From Pseudomonas asturiensis (GTDB lineage: Bacteria; Pseudomonadota; Gammaproteobacteria; Pseudomonadales; Pseudomonadaceae): a DNA stretch of 64,000 nt. The stretch spans positions 62,001 to 126,000 of the forward strand of contig NZ_FRDA01000013.1 of assembly GCF_900143095.1 (NCBI RefSeq), read 5' to 3'. Numbering within the stretch: the stretch's first letter is position 1; each line of letters begins with the position of its first letter. Position numbers and translations under genes: made by a program. The notes under the pieces are model-generated. The model made no database searches. It was not told the DNA's origin and saw only the letters and a list, made by a program, of their open reading frames with translations. Positions 35,394 through 44,326 of the stretch are shown here, one piece after another.

Positions 35394-37343
35394 TTATAAT
35401 TTCCCACTGAATTCGAGTACGCGCTTGGCTGCCTTCTGCAGCGTTTCGTTCTCGACCTGCTGACTCCAGCCCCTCAAAATGCCCTCAAGTGCCTGGATAG
35501 CCGTTGTATCCTTGAGGCACTCATGCCACGGGGCGGGCGCCCACATTCCCAGCTTTTGCGTGGGCAGAGATCGGACGAATTCGACTAGACGCTTCTGTAA
35601 CGCAGGGCGGTGCCTGACGAGCTCGATCAATCCCGCGATGCCCTTGGGTTGATCCGCAAAACTGTCCGCCTGGATGATTTGATCCCGGAGTGCGTCAAAA
35701 ACAGTTTCGGCATCAACCTCAGCCAATCCCACTATTTCTTTCTTTGTCGCCGCCTGGCGTATATGTAACGTAGGGCCCATCAGCTTGTCGACCATCGCCT
35801 CGAGGTGACCCACCGCGACCTGCCCCATCAAAGAACTGCGCTTGTCTCGAGTCACGAAGATATAGGGGCGCAAATCAACCCCGGTGAGCGCGGGATCAAT
35901 TGCCGCCCATCTGCTGATCCACTCGCTCTTTTCCCAATCGTTGACATCGCCGGAGCGAGCGACTGCCTTGAGCTTCGCAGAGCTTTTCCCCTCCTCGGAC
36001 TCTGAAGCGGACGCCTTGGACTTGTTGGCCCGTTTTTCAAGCTCGGCTATGGCGGGTACTGTACCGTCCGCCTCGGCACTCGCGATCCGGGCCAGTTGTT
36101 CATAAAAGTCAGGATTAAAACGCTCAGCCAGCATGATTTTCGCAAGTACTGGACGACGGATGTCCTCAGCAAAACCTCGAGCATCGGCAACGGCGTAACG
36201 CAACATCATGGAGTTGAGGAAACGTTTGATCTGCCGCGGATTGCCCCGGGTGCCCTCGCTTAGAATCCGCGCCAGCAAGGCACTGGTGTCCAACGCCTCC
36301 TGGGCAAAGTCTGGAAGCGGGTTACCAAAAGCACCCACTACAGCTTTGCGATCGAGGCCCGTGCTCTTCCAGGGCCTAAGCATGTCCTGCTGGGCGGTGT
36401 GCAAGAGTGTTTTGAATCGATCGTCATCCGTCCTGACGAAGCTTTCGAGCTGAAGCAACGTGATATAGCTACGGGTTTCTGCCAGTCCAAGCGCTGGGAT
36501 TCGGAACGGTACCTGGATGAGCTTCTCCAGGTAGTTACGTGCATAGGTCACTGGCCCCGCACCTTGTGGAAGGTCTGGGAAGTGCTCGCGCACCGCGTAC
36601 TCGATCATAGCCTCGTCAGCACCCACCACGAATGCTGTCCGATTGACGAAGAGGAAGAGCCGAATGGCCTCAAGCGTAGCGATAGCTGTCTTGGGTAAGC
36701 ATCGGTCAAGGTCGTCGACGATGACCACCAATTGGTCAATGTCTGCAGCCGTCAGCAGCTCCTCAAACTCGGCCCGGAATTTGTGCATGTGTTCGGGAAG
36801 CTGCTCAGATTCCTTCTCGGCATCCTTGATGAAGCCGCCGGCCTTCTCAGCTAGGCCCTTGAGCCCCTCAACACTCAAATGATCGCCTGGGTTTTGCACA
36901 AACGCAGTGATGGATTCCACTGCGCCCTTCAGTTGATCAATGCTAGGAATCCCGGTGAGCGCGGTGAGCCCTAATCCACCCGCTTGCTTGGCCAACTTGA
37001 ACCAATCGACGCGACGCAAGACCTTCTTCGCTGCCTCAGCGACCTTAGCTGAGTCCGGGCGAGCACGCCGCAATTCATCAACGATGGTCTGGATAACGAC
37101 GGTTTTGGCATCTTCAAAGCCTTCGAACGTCCATCCGTTAAACCAGATACAGCACACTCGCTTATCAGCCTTGAGGAGTTGCTCGGTCATCCTCAGGACA
37201 CTGGACTTACCTGCCCCCCAGTCCCCGTGAACCCCGATGGTGACTGGAGCCCCACGCGACTCTCGAAGCAAACGCTCCACTGTTTTGGCAATAGGCGTGT
37301 AATAGAGCAGATCAGTAGCTGTCTCCTGGTCATTCAGGAACAT
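35394..37343 (-). CDS. qatA: QatA, KAP-family P-loop NTPase
   Basis: A 649-aa STAND-like KAP NTPase and the first gene of the qat operon. Walker A is GVHGDWGAGKSSVLRM (residues 38-53), and Walker B is LVVIVDDLDRCLPKTAIATL near residue 210. Residues ~215-230 (AIRLFLFVNRTAFVVGADE) continue the KAP fold. A long hydrophilic C-terminal region with LARILSEGTRGNPRQIKRFLN is the sensor/arm segment typical of KAP proteins. GGGAG lies 8 nt before the ATG. Ten bp separate it from qatB. Confidence 0.92.
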   Translation of the reverse strand: MFLNDQETATDLLYYTPIAKTVERLLRESRGAPVTIGVHGDWGAGKSSVLRMTEQLLKADKRVCCIWFNGWTFEGFEDAKTVVIQTIVDELRRARPDSAKVAEAAKKVLRRVDWFKLAKQAGGLGLTALTGIPSIDQLKGAVESITAFVQNPGDHLSVEGLKGLAEKAGGFIKDAEKESEQLPEHMHKFRAEFEELLTAADIDQLVVIVDDLDRCLPKTAIATLEAIRLFLFVNRTAFVVGADEAMIEYAVREHFPDLPQGAGPVTYARNYLEKLIQVPFRIPALGLAETRSYITLLQLESFVRTDDDRFKTLLHTAQQDMLRPWKSTGLDRKAVVGAFGNPLPDFAQEALDTSALLARILSEGTRGNPRQIKRFLNSMMLRYAVADARGFAEDIRRPVLAKIMLAERFNPDFYEQLARIASAEADGTVPAIAELEKRANKSKASASESEEGKSSAKLKAVARSGDVNDWEKSEWISRWAAIDPALTGVDLRPYIFVTRDKRSSLMGQVAVGHLEAMVDKLMGPTLHIRQAATKKEIVGLAEVDAETVFDALRDQIIQADSFADQPKGIAGLIELVRHRPALQKRLVEFVRSLPTQKLGMWAPAPWHECLKDTTAIQALEGILRGWSQQVENETLQKAAKRVLEFSGKL

Positions 37344-37813
37344 GCGAAGAACTCCCTTTCTAGCTTTAGAAAATACGCAATAGCATGACCGAGCTCATAA
37401 CAGCTGCTGCTAGATCACGTTCTGGGTTTCAAGAATTGCTGCGAGTAAGCCAAGATCCGCTTGCTGATGTCAATACGCCATTCGGCAGCGTAGTTGCAAC
37501 GGCCGAACGAAGCGGTAGCGAGATGTCGACAGCTAAGCGCGACTCCTCAGGAACCGCGGTAGTACGCAATGCAGGCTGGTTGCCGAGCAATCTGCGAAAT
37601 GTTAACTCGACTGGCTACTGGTATGCCGAGACGTGTGATGTCCAGATGGGATCACGTGACACATAGGACGCACATTAGCCGTAAACTATGGCGGAGGAGC
37701 GGAACGAGCCGAAGACTTGGTGTACTGTCATAAAAGCATCCCAATGTGGCCAGGTCGTAAAGCTACCTTGGAGACGAACCAATAGAAACCGCCTGATTTG
37801 AAGGCAAAGCTTG
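37344..37813. other. Divergent promoter region between qatA and the integrase
   Basis: This 470-bp region lies between divergently transcribed genes. A 93-codon plus-strand frame (37385-37666) has no family resemblance and no ribosome site, so I do not call it. It includes CACGTGACAC at 37653-37662, resembling the half-site upstream of the kfrA-like gene. Confidence 0.45.
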
Positions 37814-38761
37814 ATGGAAAAGGCAGATCGGTACCTAAACGCCGGTACCCGGGAGAACACCCGCAAAAGCTACCGGGCTGCGATCGAGCACTTCGAAGTG
37901 ACGTGGGGCGGCTACCTACCCACCACAGGCGATGGCATCGTGCGTTACTTAGCCGAGTACGCTGACAAGCATGCGATCAGCACGCTCAAGCAGCGGTTGG
38001 CCGCACTGGCGCAGTGGCACATCACCCAAGGATTTCCAGACCCGACCAAGACGCCCAACGTGCGCCAGATGATCAAGGGCATCCGCGTGGTACACCCCGC
38101 CCAGGTCAAGCAGGCCACGCCCCTCTTACTCACGCATCTCGAACAAGCCGTGAAGTGGTTGGAAGCAGAAGCCGCCGCCGCGCTCGATCGCGGTGACTAC
38201 AAGACGCTTCTGCGTCACCGCCGCTCGGTGGCCATGGTGCTGATCGGATTCTGGCGTGGGTTTCGCGGGGATGAGTTGGCCAGGCTCACGGTGGAGAACA
38301 CGAAAGCCTATAGCGGTGAAGGCATCACGTTCTTCTTGGCTCACACCAAGGGTGATCGCCTGCACGAGGGGACAACCTTTCAAACGCCAGCGCTGACAAT
38401 GCTCTGCCCGGTCGAGGCCTATATCAACTGGATCACCGTTGCAGGCCTCGCGAAGGGCCCTGTTTTCCGCCGCCTGGATCGCTGGGGGAATTTGGCGGAC
38501 AAGGCCATCCAACCCCACAGCCTGATTCCGATGCTGCGACGAATCTTCAAGGAAGCCGGGCTGCCTGAAGAACTGTACAGCGCCCACTCGATGCGACGGG
38601 GCTTCGCGACCTGGGCGTCGGCCAATGGCTGGGACATCAAGGGGCTGATGAGCTATGTGGGATGGAAGGATATGAAGTCGGCGCTTCGTTATGTCGATGC
38701 AGGCGCATCGTTTGGCGGCCTGGCTGCAAAGGCTTCTCCCGGGCGCTTGGGGGCATCCTGA
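37814..38761 (+). CDS. Tyrosine recombinase/integrase (XerC-like)
   Basis: A 315-aa phage-type integrase. The N-terminal SAM-like core-binding domain is NTRKSYRAAIEHFEVTWGGY. The catalytic residues are Arg in IGFWRGFRGDELARL, His-x-x-Arg in SAHSMRRGFATWAS, and Tyr in ALRYVDAG. I use the ATG at 37814 in preference to the TTG three bases upstream. XerC-like integrases of this size drive insertion of small elements into rulB-type genes in Pseudomonas. A rulB fragment occurs 9.6 kb away in this island. The integrase is not at an obvious island end, so the island probably accreted in steps. Confidence 0.9.
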   Translation: MEKADRYLNAGTRENTRKSYRAAIEHFEVTWGGYLPTTGDGIVRYLAEYADKHAISTLKQRLAALAQWHITQGFPDPTKTPNVRQMIKGIRVVHPAQVKQATPLLLTHLEQAVKWLEAEAAAALDRGDYKTLLRHRRSVAMVLIGFWRGFRGDELARLTVENTKAYSGEGITFFLAHTKGDRLHEGTTFQTPALTMLCPVEAYINWITVAGLAKGPVFRRLDRWGNLADKAIQPHSLIPMLRRIFKEAGLPEELYSAHSMRRGFATWASANGWDIKGLMSYVGWKDMKSALRYVDAGASFGGLAAKASPGRLGAS

Positions 38762-39008
38762 TCTAATCCGCAACGCACCAGCAGGTGAGCCTGGAACGCA
38801 CATCGATCGCGCGATTACCACAGAGTTGTCCTTTGATCCTAGTCATAGCGACCGGAACGGACACCTGCAATTTGATCTTAATGCTGCTGCGTTTTGCGCA
38901 ACCGCAATCAATCTCTCCTTCTTGGCTGGGTCGTCGAGATTGGAACTTCCAAGTGAACAAGGCTTTTACAGCGGCAACACTCGGCCGCTGCAAAGGCCTA
39001 TCAAAAAA

Positions 39009-41210
39009 CTAAAGAGCCTCTGAATCTTTAGCAAACAAGTTATTGATACCTTTCAGGTGCGATTCCATGTGAATGCAAATAAATTCGTTCAGCTTACTCG
39101 CAACGTTTGAATGGAGAGCAATTTTACCGATGCAAAGCGCGACAATGAATTCGAGTGCTGCCTCTCCCCGTGAAGACCCATAGCCTCGGACTATCCGCTT
39201 GATAATGTCAGACATCGCCATGCTGTAGCCTTCGTGCTCTCTATAATCCATTTCTGCCGGGTGAGCTGCCCGAAGAAAGGCGGCCTGAATCACGCCATCG
39301 TCGTAACGTGAAAAAACTTCCGGAGAGAGCAAAACCTGCTGAAGCTCGATTGAGGCTAACTTCCTACCCTCCTCAACTTTAGCGGATTGCCTGGCATTTT
39401 GAAGCACCCAGTTTATTGTCAGAAAAATCTCAACGCTGGTACTGGATGTCACATCTGTTTTGTCATTTACAAATGCAAAGCCTTTGGTGATCTTCATTGG
39501 TTCGCCCGTGCGACTTGAGCGCCAAAATGCGGACTTAATGAGACCAGAATCACCCGTGATCCTTAGCTCGTTGGCTCGCTCTATGACGAAAGCCGGTGGT
39601 CGAGAGCTTTGGCTAATAATCCGCGACAACAGGTTATCCTCCTCTTCCCAATGGCTATTGCAGATTGGATTTGAGACAGGGAATTCCAGATAGCTCTTGA
39701 CCGAATAACGCTTAGCGCCACTGGGCGGCTGGGTCAAATTGGACGACAGCTCTGAAATCTGATCATACGATCGACCAAGGAGTGCTCCGACGAGATAAAC
39801 CCGTGTGCCACTTTCCTGATTGCTTCTTAACCGTCGGCTCACGCTCAGTAATCGAGACCCCCTCTCGGCGGCCGCCGCCAAAATGAGAGCTCCACCGACA
39901 AATTTCTCCAAATTTTCCAGATCGTCAAAGCTCAGAAAATGGAGAATCGTGAGCCCGTACCCCTCCAATAGCGACTTGGCACGCGTTGCCATTGCCAAGC
40001 TAGCGGGGTCATTGTCATAGATAATGGTATTCGTCGATAGCGAGACTTCTTCAATGACGCAGTCACTGAGCCAGTTCTGAAACTCTTCGTCTGCTGCCAG
40101 CTTTGCCCTATCTGCCCAGACAGTTCTTCGGTTGCCAGTTACGCCTTGGCCATAGCATCCAAAAAAACCTTTGCCGACAAATTTTTCAAACCGTTCTTGC
40201 AACTTATCATGAGCATGTTTGACAGAAATGTTGAGAAATTTTGTCTCGGAATGCTGTGCTACGAAACGCTCACCTTGAATTCTGATCAATGGCCGAGGGT
40301 CTGAACCGTCGCTGGTGCTGAAATCATGGGGTTTCTCCAAGGGCAAAACGATTGAGCAGTATGGCGACTTCTTCAAAAATGACAGGATGGTTATTATTTT
40401 TGAGGCATCGAAACCATTCTCTTCGTACCATTTCTGCGCGAGGCCGCAATTGGTTGATGCCGAGATCAGGCAGAGCGCAACGCTGCCCGAAGGAGCGCAG
40501 CCCGACATACCTTCATATGATTTGAATGACCGAATAGCAAGAGGGCTATTTTTGCCAAAAGTGTTTAGTAACAGCTTTATTGACAAAGCGACAGGGAGAA
40601 ACGAAATCGTGTCTATGTATATTACCTTTGGGGCTGTAGAAAGCTCCGCTGGGGCTACATATTTTAGGCAAGCCAGTGCAATGAAATGAGAGTTGGCGGC
40701 CTCTGCCAATAAAGCATCTGCCCTTATGAAATAATTGGCTGCGCGAGACGATGGCTTTGAAAATAAAAAGCCGGATGGCGCCCTCTCTAGCACATTGCAT
40801 TTTCTTGCCAAGCACTTCAGGCCGGCATCCAAAATGTAATCGAATGAATTGGTTATCCGCTTACTGAGGTCTCTGTCAATGCCTTCATATATTTCGTGGC
40901 TTGAGAGTCGTCCATCATGACTAAAAAAACCAAAACCATATTTGACGTTGGATGATTGGCCCTTGCGCTGCAGGGCTATAGAGATATCAGAGCTGTCCTT
41001 TTTTAGCTCATCCTTGACCTGCCCCCGGAAGATATCAGGCGTCAGAAACAAAACATGATCTGGAAGGACATACTTTTGAAGCTGTACCTGCAATGCATGC
41101 GTGATTTGCTCGGGAGTTATCTGGTCAGGCCCGTTAAAAAACACTACAATATTGAGAGCGTTAGGAGAACCTTCATTGAGGCAAGCCTCAAAATCCAAGA
41201 AATCTGTCAT
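39009..41210 (-). CDS. Unrecognised 733-aa protein paired with a GHKL ATPase; PRTase-like segment
   Basis: I cannot assign a family with confidence. Residues ~146-255 look like a Rossmann-type domain: GFLFSKPSSRAANYFIRADALL, then the strand VIYIDTISFLPVALSIKLLL and a strand-loop ALCLISASTNCGLAQ. These are reminiscent of phosphoribosyltransferase-like proteins seen in conflict systems. A second alpha/beta region (NTIIYDNDPASLAMATRAKSLL, GGALILAAAAERGSRLL) follows. The C-terminal ~200 residues are helical. It lacks signal or membrane segments. The gene follows the GHKL gene with 1 bp between stop and start, so the two are coupled. The sequence is visibly AT-richer than flanking genes, pointing to separate acquisition. 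Confidence 0.6.
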   Translation of the reverse strand: MTDFLDFEACLNEGSPNALNIVVFFNGPDQITPEQITHALQVQLQKYVLPDHVLFLTPDIFRGQVKDELKKDSSDISIALQRKGQSSNVKYGFGFFSHDGRLSSHEIYEGIDRDLSKRITNSFDYILDAGLKCLARKCNVLERAPSGFLFSKPSSRAANYFIRADALLAEAANSHFIALACLKYVAPAELSTAPKVIYIDTISFLPVALSIKLLLNTFGKNSPLAIRSFKSYEGMSGCAPSGSVALCLISASTNCGLAQKWYEENGFDASKIITILSFLKKSPYCSIVLPLEKPHDFSTSDGSDPRPLIRIQGERFVAQHSETKFLNISVKHAHDKLQERFEKFVGKGFFGCYGQGVTGNRRTVWADRAKLAADEEFQNWLSDCVIEEVSLSTNTIIYDNDPASLAMATRAKSLLEGYGLTILHFLSFDDLENLEKFVGGALILAAAAERGSRLLSVSRRLRSNQESGTRVYLVGALLGRSYDQISELSSNLTQPPSGAKRYSVKSYLEFPVSNPICNSHWEEEDNLLSRIISQSSRPPAFVIERANELRITGDSGLIKSAFWRSSRTGEPMKITKGFAFVNDKTDVTSSTSVEIFLTINWVLQNARQSAKVEEGRKLASIELQQVLLSPEVFSRYDDGVIQAAFLRAAHPAEMDYREHEGYSMAMSDIIKRIVRGYGSSRGEAALEFIVALCIGKIALHSNVASKLNEFICIHMESHLKGINNLFAKDSEAL

Positions 41211-41211
41211 C

Positions 41212-42369
41212 TTAGTTCACCGGGATGCATATAGTGAAGACAGTTCCTTCCACAGCTGACAGTTTTCCATCTGCTTTCCATGGCTTAGGAGCGAATTTTG
41301 CGGTCTGCGGCTTTCCGCTGAATGTTTGCTGAAGGGACAATCTCCCGGTGCGGAGCCTGACGAATGCTCTAAGATCATTCATGGCCTTCGTAGCTCGATG
41401 AAGTCCCATGCCAGATACCTCATCATCTTTTGATGTCACATGCTTCTCAAAGCACTCCATGGTTGCTGCCAATTCTTCTTCGATAGTGACGGTCGTTAGA
41501 TCGTTAATGATCCGTCCGTGCTTGTGCGATAGCCATCTACGCGCCATGCCTGGGCCGCTATCAATAACTGAAACCTCCAAAAGGTCGAGGGTATCACCCT
41601 GCGTCATGTTGTTAGCTAGAAACCGTTCAAAGGTCGCAGCCGACCCGGTAAATTTATCTTTCAGCTGACTTCTCTGAACCTTGGTGTATTTGATAGTTAG
41701 CCCGCGCAATCCCTTTTTATATTTTTCACCATCAAGACTAGTAGTAGCATGCTGGTCGGCGTTTAATATCAGCTCAAAAATTACATTACCTAATGAGGCC
41801 AGACCATGCTTCATCAAGGCACGCCTATCTGCTTTGGTCTGCATCAAAGTGGATGCCTTGTCAATGATGCCTGCAAAAGCATCACTTGGATGTACTGTGG
41901 GCGGCACACCTCCAGCGTAAAAAGGTTTGATATACTCTCGTCGTGCACTGCTTACGCTAAACAGGTTGATAACCGTAGGACGGGCACCTCTTGTATTGCT
42001 CGTTTCTTTTAAAACTCCGTCGTACATCGCCTGAATCATTGGCAATAGTGTCAATAAAGCATCGCTTTTCTCGATCTCGATATGACTCTTGGTGTCAACT
42101 TTAGTGCACATCACCAAGCCGGCGAGGCCGGCGCTGGATCGACCTAGCGTGGCAACATGGGATGCCCATTCGTCTTCATCGCAGTGGAGGTGTAAAACCT
42201 TCTCACCCTCCCCTTTTGCCCAAGTGATGATGAGCTGGGTCAAGGCCGCTTCGATACCGAATATTCCGCCATAGCTGGTGTTAAGCGGAATCCGTACAGA
42301 ATCATGCATTGACTCTGTTGCCAGCAGTTCTTCGATGCTGTCTATGGTTACAGATTTTTGAATGATCAC
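41212..42369 (-). CDS. GHKL (Hsp90/MutL/kinase-type) ATPase
   Basis: A 385-aa protein. The Bergerat ATP site is complete: N-box VIFELILNADQHAT (E199, N203), G1 box VSVIDSGPGMARRW (D270), and G2 box VSGMGLHRATKAMNDL. Residues 1-180 form an unassigned alpha/beta domain. There is no histidine phosphoacceptor, receiver or TOPRIM domain, so it is neither a sensor kinase nor a topoisomerase. It starts at GTG 42369 with AAGGA 7 nt upstream. It is first in a two-gene leftward operon with the 733-aa protein. GHKL ATPases often act as nucleotide-driven switches in phage-defence pairs. Confidence 0.8.
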   Translation of the reverse strand: MIIQKSVTIDSIEELLATESMHDSVRIPLNTSYGGIFGIEAALTQLIITWAKGEGEKVLHLHCDEDEWASHVATLGRSSAGLAGLVMCTKVDTKSHIEIEKSDALLTLLPMIQAMYDGVLKETSNTRGARPTVINLFSVSSARREYIKPFYAGGVPPTVHPSDAFAGIIDKASTLMQTKADRRALMKHGLASLGNVIFELILNADQHATTSLDGEKYKKGLRGLTIKYTKVQRSQLKDKFTGSAATFERFLANNMTQGDTLDLLEVSVIDSGPGMARRWLSHKHGRIINDLTTVTIEEELAATMECFEKHVTSKDDEVSGMGLHRATKAMNDLRAFVRLRTGRLSLQQTFSGKPQTAKFAPKPWKADGKLSAVEGTVFTICIPVN

Positions 42370-42817
42370 TTCGCGTCCTTGTGCAAAGACTTGATACGGT
42401 GACTCGGTTGGCGACGTTCAGCTAGGCTTGAGGCACATGATCCTCAGCTCAGCTTGCCGTGATGGTTACAACTACTAGATCGAAGAACCTTGTTCATTCG
42501 CGTCTGCAGGCTCTTCATGATAATGCCAAATTGCTAGCGGATGATCCATCGCGCTGCCGTTTGGCCACCGACAACTCATTGGTGATGGGCTTCGCGAGAA
42601 ACCCTACGAATGGGTCAGCTCACCGCTGGCGATGCATCGCGCTTGGCATCGGATGATCGCTCATCCGAATTGAAAGGGTCTTAAGAAAAGCGCACGCATT
42701 GCTACGAAAGCCCCTCCTGATACATGCAAAGGCTCTGACCATCAGGGCTTAGAAAGTATATGTGAAACCGGTTTGAACCGTGTGAGGTGCACCTGGGCAT
42801 CCGCCGTTTTCCAGGCC
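42370..42817. other. Promoter region of the GHKL operon, no gene supported
   Basis: About 450 bp upstream of the GHKL gene. Open frames here (for example 42459-42656) have no ribosome site or family resemblance. It must hold the promoter for the leftward operon. Confidence 0.4.
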
Positions 42818-43183
42818 ATGGAGCACGAAGAGGGGACTTTCCTGCCTGGCCATTCAGTTATGACGAGCTGGAGCAGTGGTACGCGCAAGCAGAGTTCCTA
42901 CCGAATCAAATTTAAAAAGAATTTCAAGCGGGGAGACGACAGCCTGATCACCTCATGCTTCGTCTCCGACGCGTTCATAGAAAACTACAAGCTCAAAAAC
43001 CTGATGGCAGTGCGGCTTTCTAAGATCGCCGAGAAGGACAAGCCGACAGCGTTCGTGTTTCTCTACGGCCAGCCCGCAATACGGACGTCGAATGAACGTG
43101 ACTACGCAAACTTCGATCTGAAGAATCTCGACATGATCGATGTGAACTACGACTGCCCCCTTCCACCTAGATACGATACGTAG
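42818..43183 (+). CDS. Hypothetical protein, start uncertain
   Basis: A 121-codon frame. Its second half is protein-like and charged (YRIKFKKNFKRGDDSLITSC, IENYKLKNLMAVRLSKIAEK, FDLKNLDMIDVNYDC). Its first 30 codons overlap another frame that reads DFPAWPFSYDELEQWYAQAE, which looks like a scrap of a GMC-type oxidoreductase. The start could be the ATG at 42818 or at 42860. Neither has a good ribosome site. I recognise no family. It may be a gene fused to remnant DNA. Confidence 0.35.
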   Translation: MEHEEGTFLPGHSVMTSWSSGTRKQSSYRIKFKKNFKRGDDSLITSCFVSDAFIENYKLKNLMAVRLSKIAEKDKPTAFVFLYGQPAIRTSNERDYANFDLKNLDMIDVNYDCPLPPRYDT

Positions 43184-43255
43184 ACTGTCTCACACTGCGG
43201 CAAAGGACGGCTCTGTAACGTCCTGCAAGCCTGGCGCACCCCAGCTTGTCAGATT

Positions 43256-44326
43256 TCAAGGCGATGGAGCCCATACGGGCAGCGTGGATGTACCAGCCTT
43301 GTCGGTAACGATGGCCAGGCTTTGCCGGGCGCGAGTTGCCGCGACGTAGAACGCCGCTGCAGCTGTCGCTTCCAAAGCCGTACCCTTCCTGATAAAACTC
43401 TCAATGTTGGCGGTGGGTGCGAGCAATACTCGGTCAAACGTCGCACCTTTCACCCCTTTGAAGTTCTGAAAATCCAGGTTGAGGTGCTTCGCTGAGCTAA
43501 CCGAATGTCTTAGGCATTGCGGTTTATATTGGCTGACGTACTCATCGACATGCCGCGTATGGAGAAGGAAGACGCCATCATGCTCGGTCTCATCGAGGTT
43601 CTTCGAGGTAGTGCTAGGAAAGCCCCACGTGGCGTCGAAGATGGTATCGGAGAAAGTCGCAATCTCCGCCCTGCATCGGTAGGTTGTGGTTGCGTAGGCG
43701 ATAGTGAGTAACCCCTCAGCCTCTCTATCTCTAAACCATTCAAGCGACGCGGCGTAACCGAATTTCTTGTTCTTCTGGCCTCGGGGATTTGTAGACAAGA
43801 CTGCCTGCCTGACGTCCCCCACCATCCGAACATCAATTTTGGAGCCGAGCAGAACTTCGAGGATTTCCCAATCGAAGCTGGCAAGATCCTGGACTTCATC
43901 GATCAGTATCTCGTCGTAGATGCATTCGAGCCGTCGCAGGAGCGCCGGCGTCGCCTCCATGAGCTCAAAGGCAAGCTTGCCGAGTTCGCATGCATACACT
44001 CGATCTCCTGAGTCCATGAACCTGTTCTTGCCTTTGGCAAACTGGAACGGTCTCCCTTCGAAATCGAAGCCCATGACCCGCTCCTTCGGGAATTTGAAGC
44101 GTAGGAATGGTTGGGCAAAATGACGAAGCAGGAAGGTGTACCAGCCCATGACCTCTATCGTGCTGCTGTTGCCTGCCTGGTTCGCTAGCCGCGAGCTGAT
44201 TTCTTGCTGGTTCGTTTGCGTGAACGTGAGCAGCGCGATCTTCCGGTCAGTCGCTTTCCCGCAGTAATCGACAAGGCCCTGCGTCTTTCGTCCGCCAGCT
44301 ACTGCGAGCGTCAAATGGTTAGGCAT
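43256..44326 (-). CDS. gajB: GajB, UvrD-like helicase of the Gabija system
   Basis: A 356-aa superfamily 1 helicase. Motif I is AVAGGRKTQGLVDY, motif II is EILIDEVQDLASFDW, motif III follows as VRMVGDVRQAVLSTNP, and the late motifs are FKGVKGATFDRVLL and FYVAATRARQSLAIV. It is shorter than the ~490-aa GajB I know, mainly in the inserted 1B/2B domains, but keeps the core motifs. The ATG lies within the end of gajA (8-bp overlap). In Gabija, GajB senses DNA ends and stimulates the GajA nuclease. Confidence 0.88.
   Translation of the reverse strand: MPNHLTLAVAGGRKTQGLVDYCGKATDRKIALLTFTQTNQQEISSRLANQAGNSSTIEVMGWYTFLLRHFAQPFLRFKFPKERVMGFDFEGRPFQFAKGKNRFMDSGDRVYACELGKLAFELMEATPALLRRLECIYDEILIDEVQDLASFDWEILEVLLGSKIDVRMVGDVRQAVLSTNPRGQKNKKFGYAASLEWFRDREAEGLLTIAYATTTYRCRAEIATFSDTIFDATWGFPSTTSKNLDETEHDGVFLLHTRHVDEYVSQYKPQCLRHSVSSAKHLNLDFQNFKGVKGATFDRVLLAPTANIESFIRKGTALEATAAAAFYVAATRARQSLAIVTDKAGTSTLPVWAPSP

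Noticed and set aside
37385..37666. 93-codon frame upstream of the integrase
   Set aside because: No ribosome site, no family resemblance, and located where the divergent qatA and integrase promoters must be.
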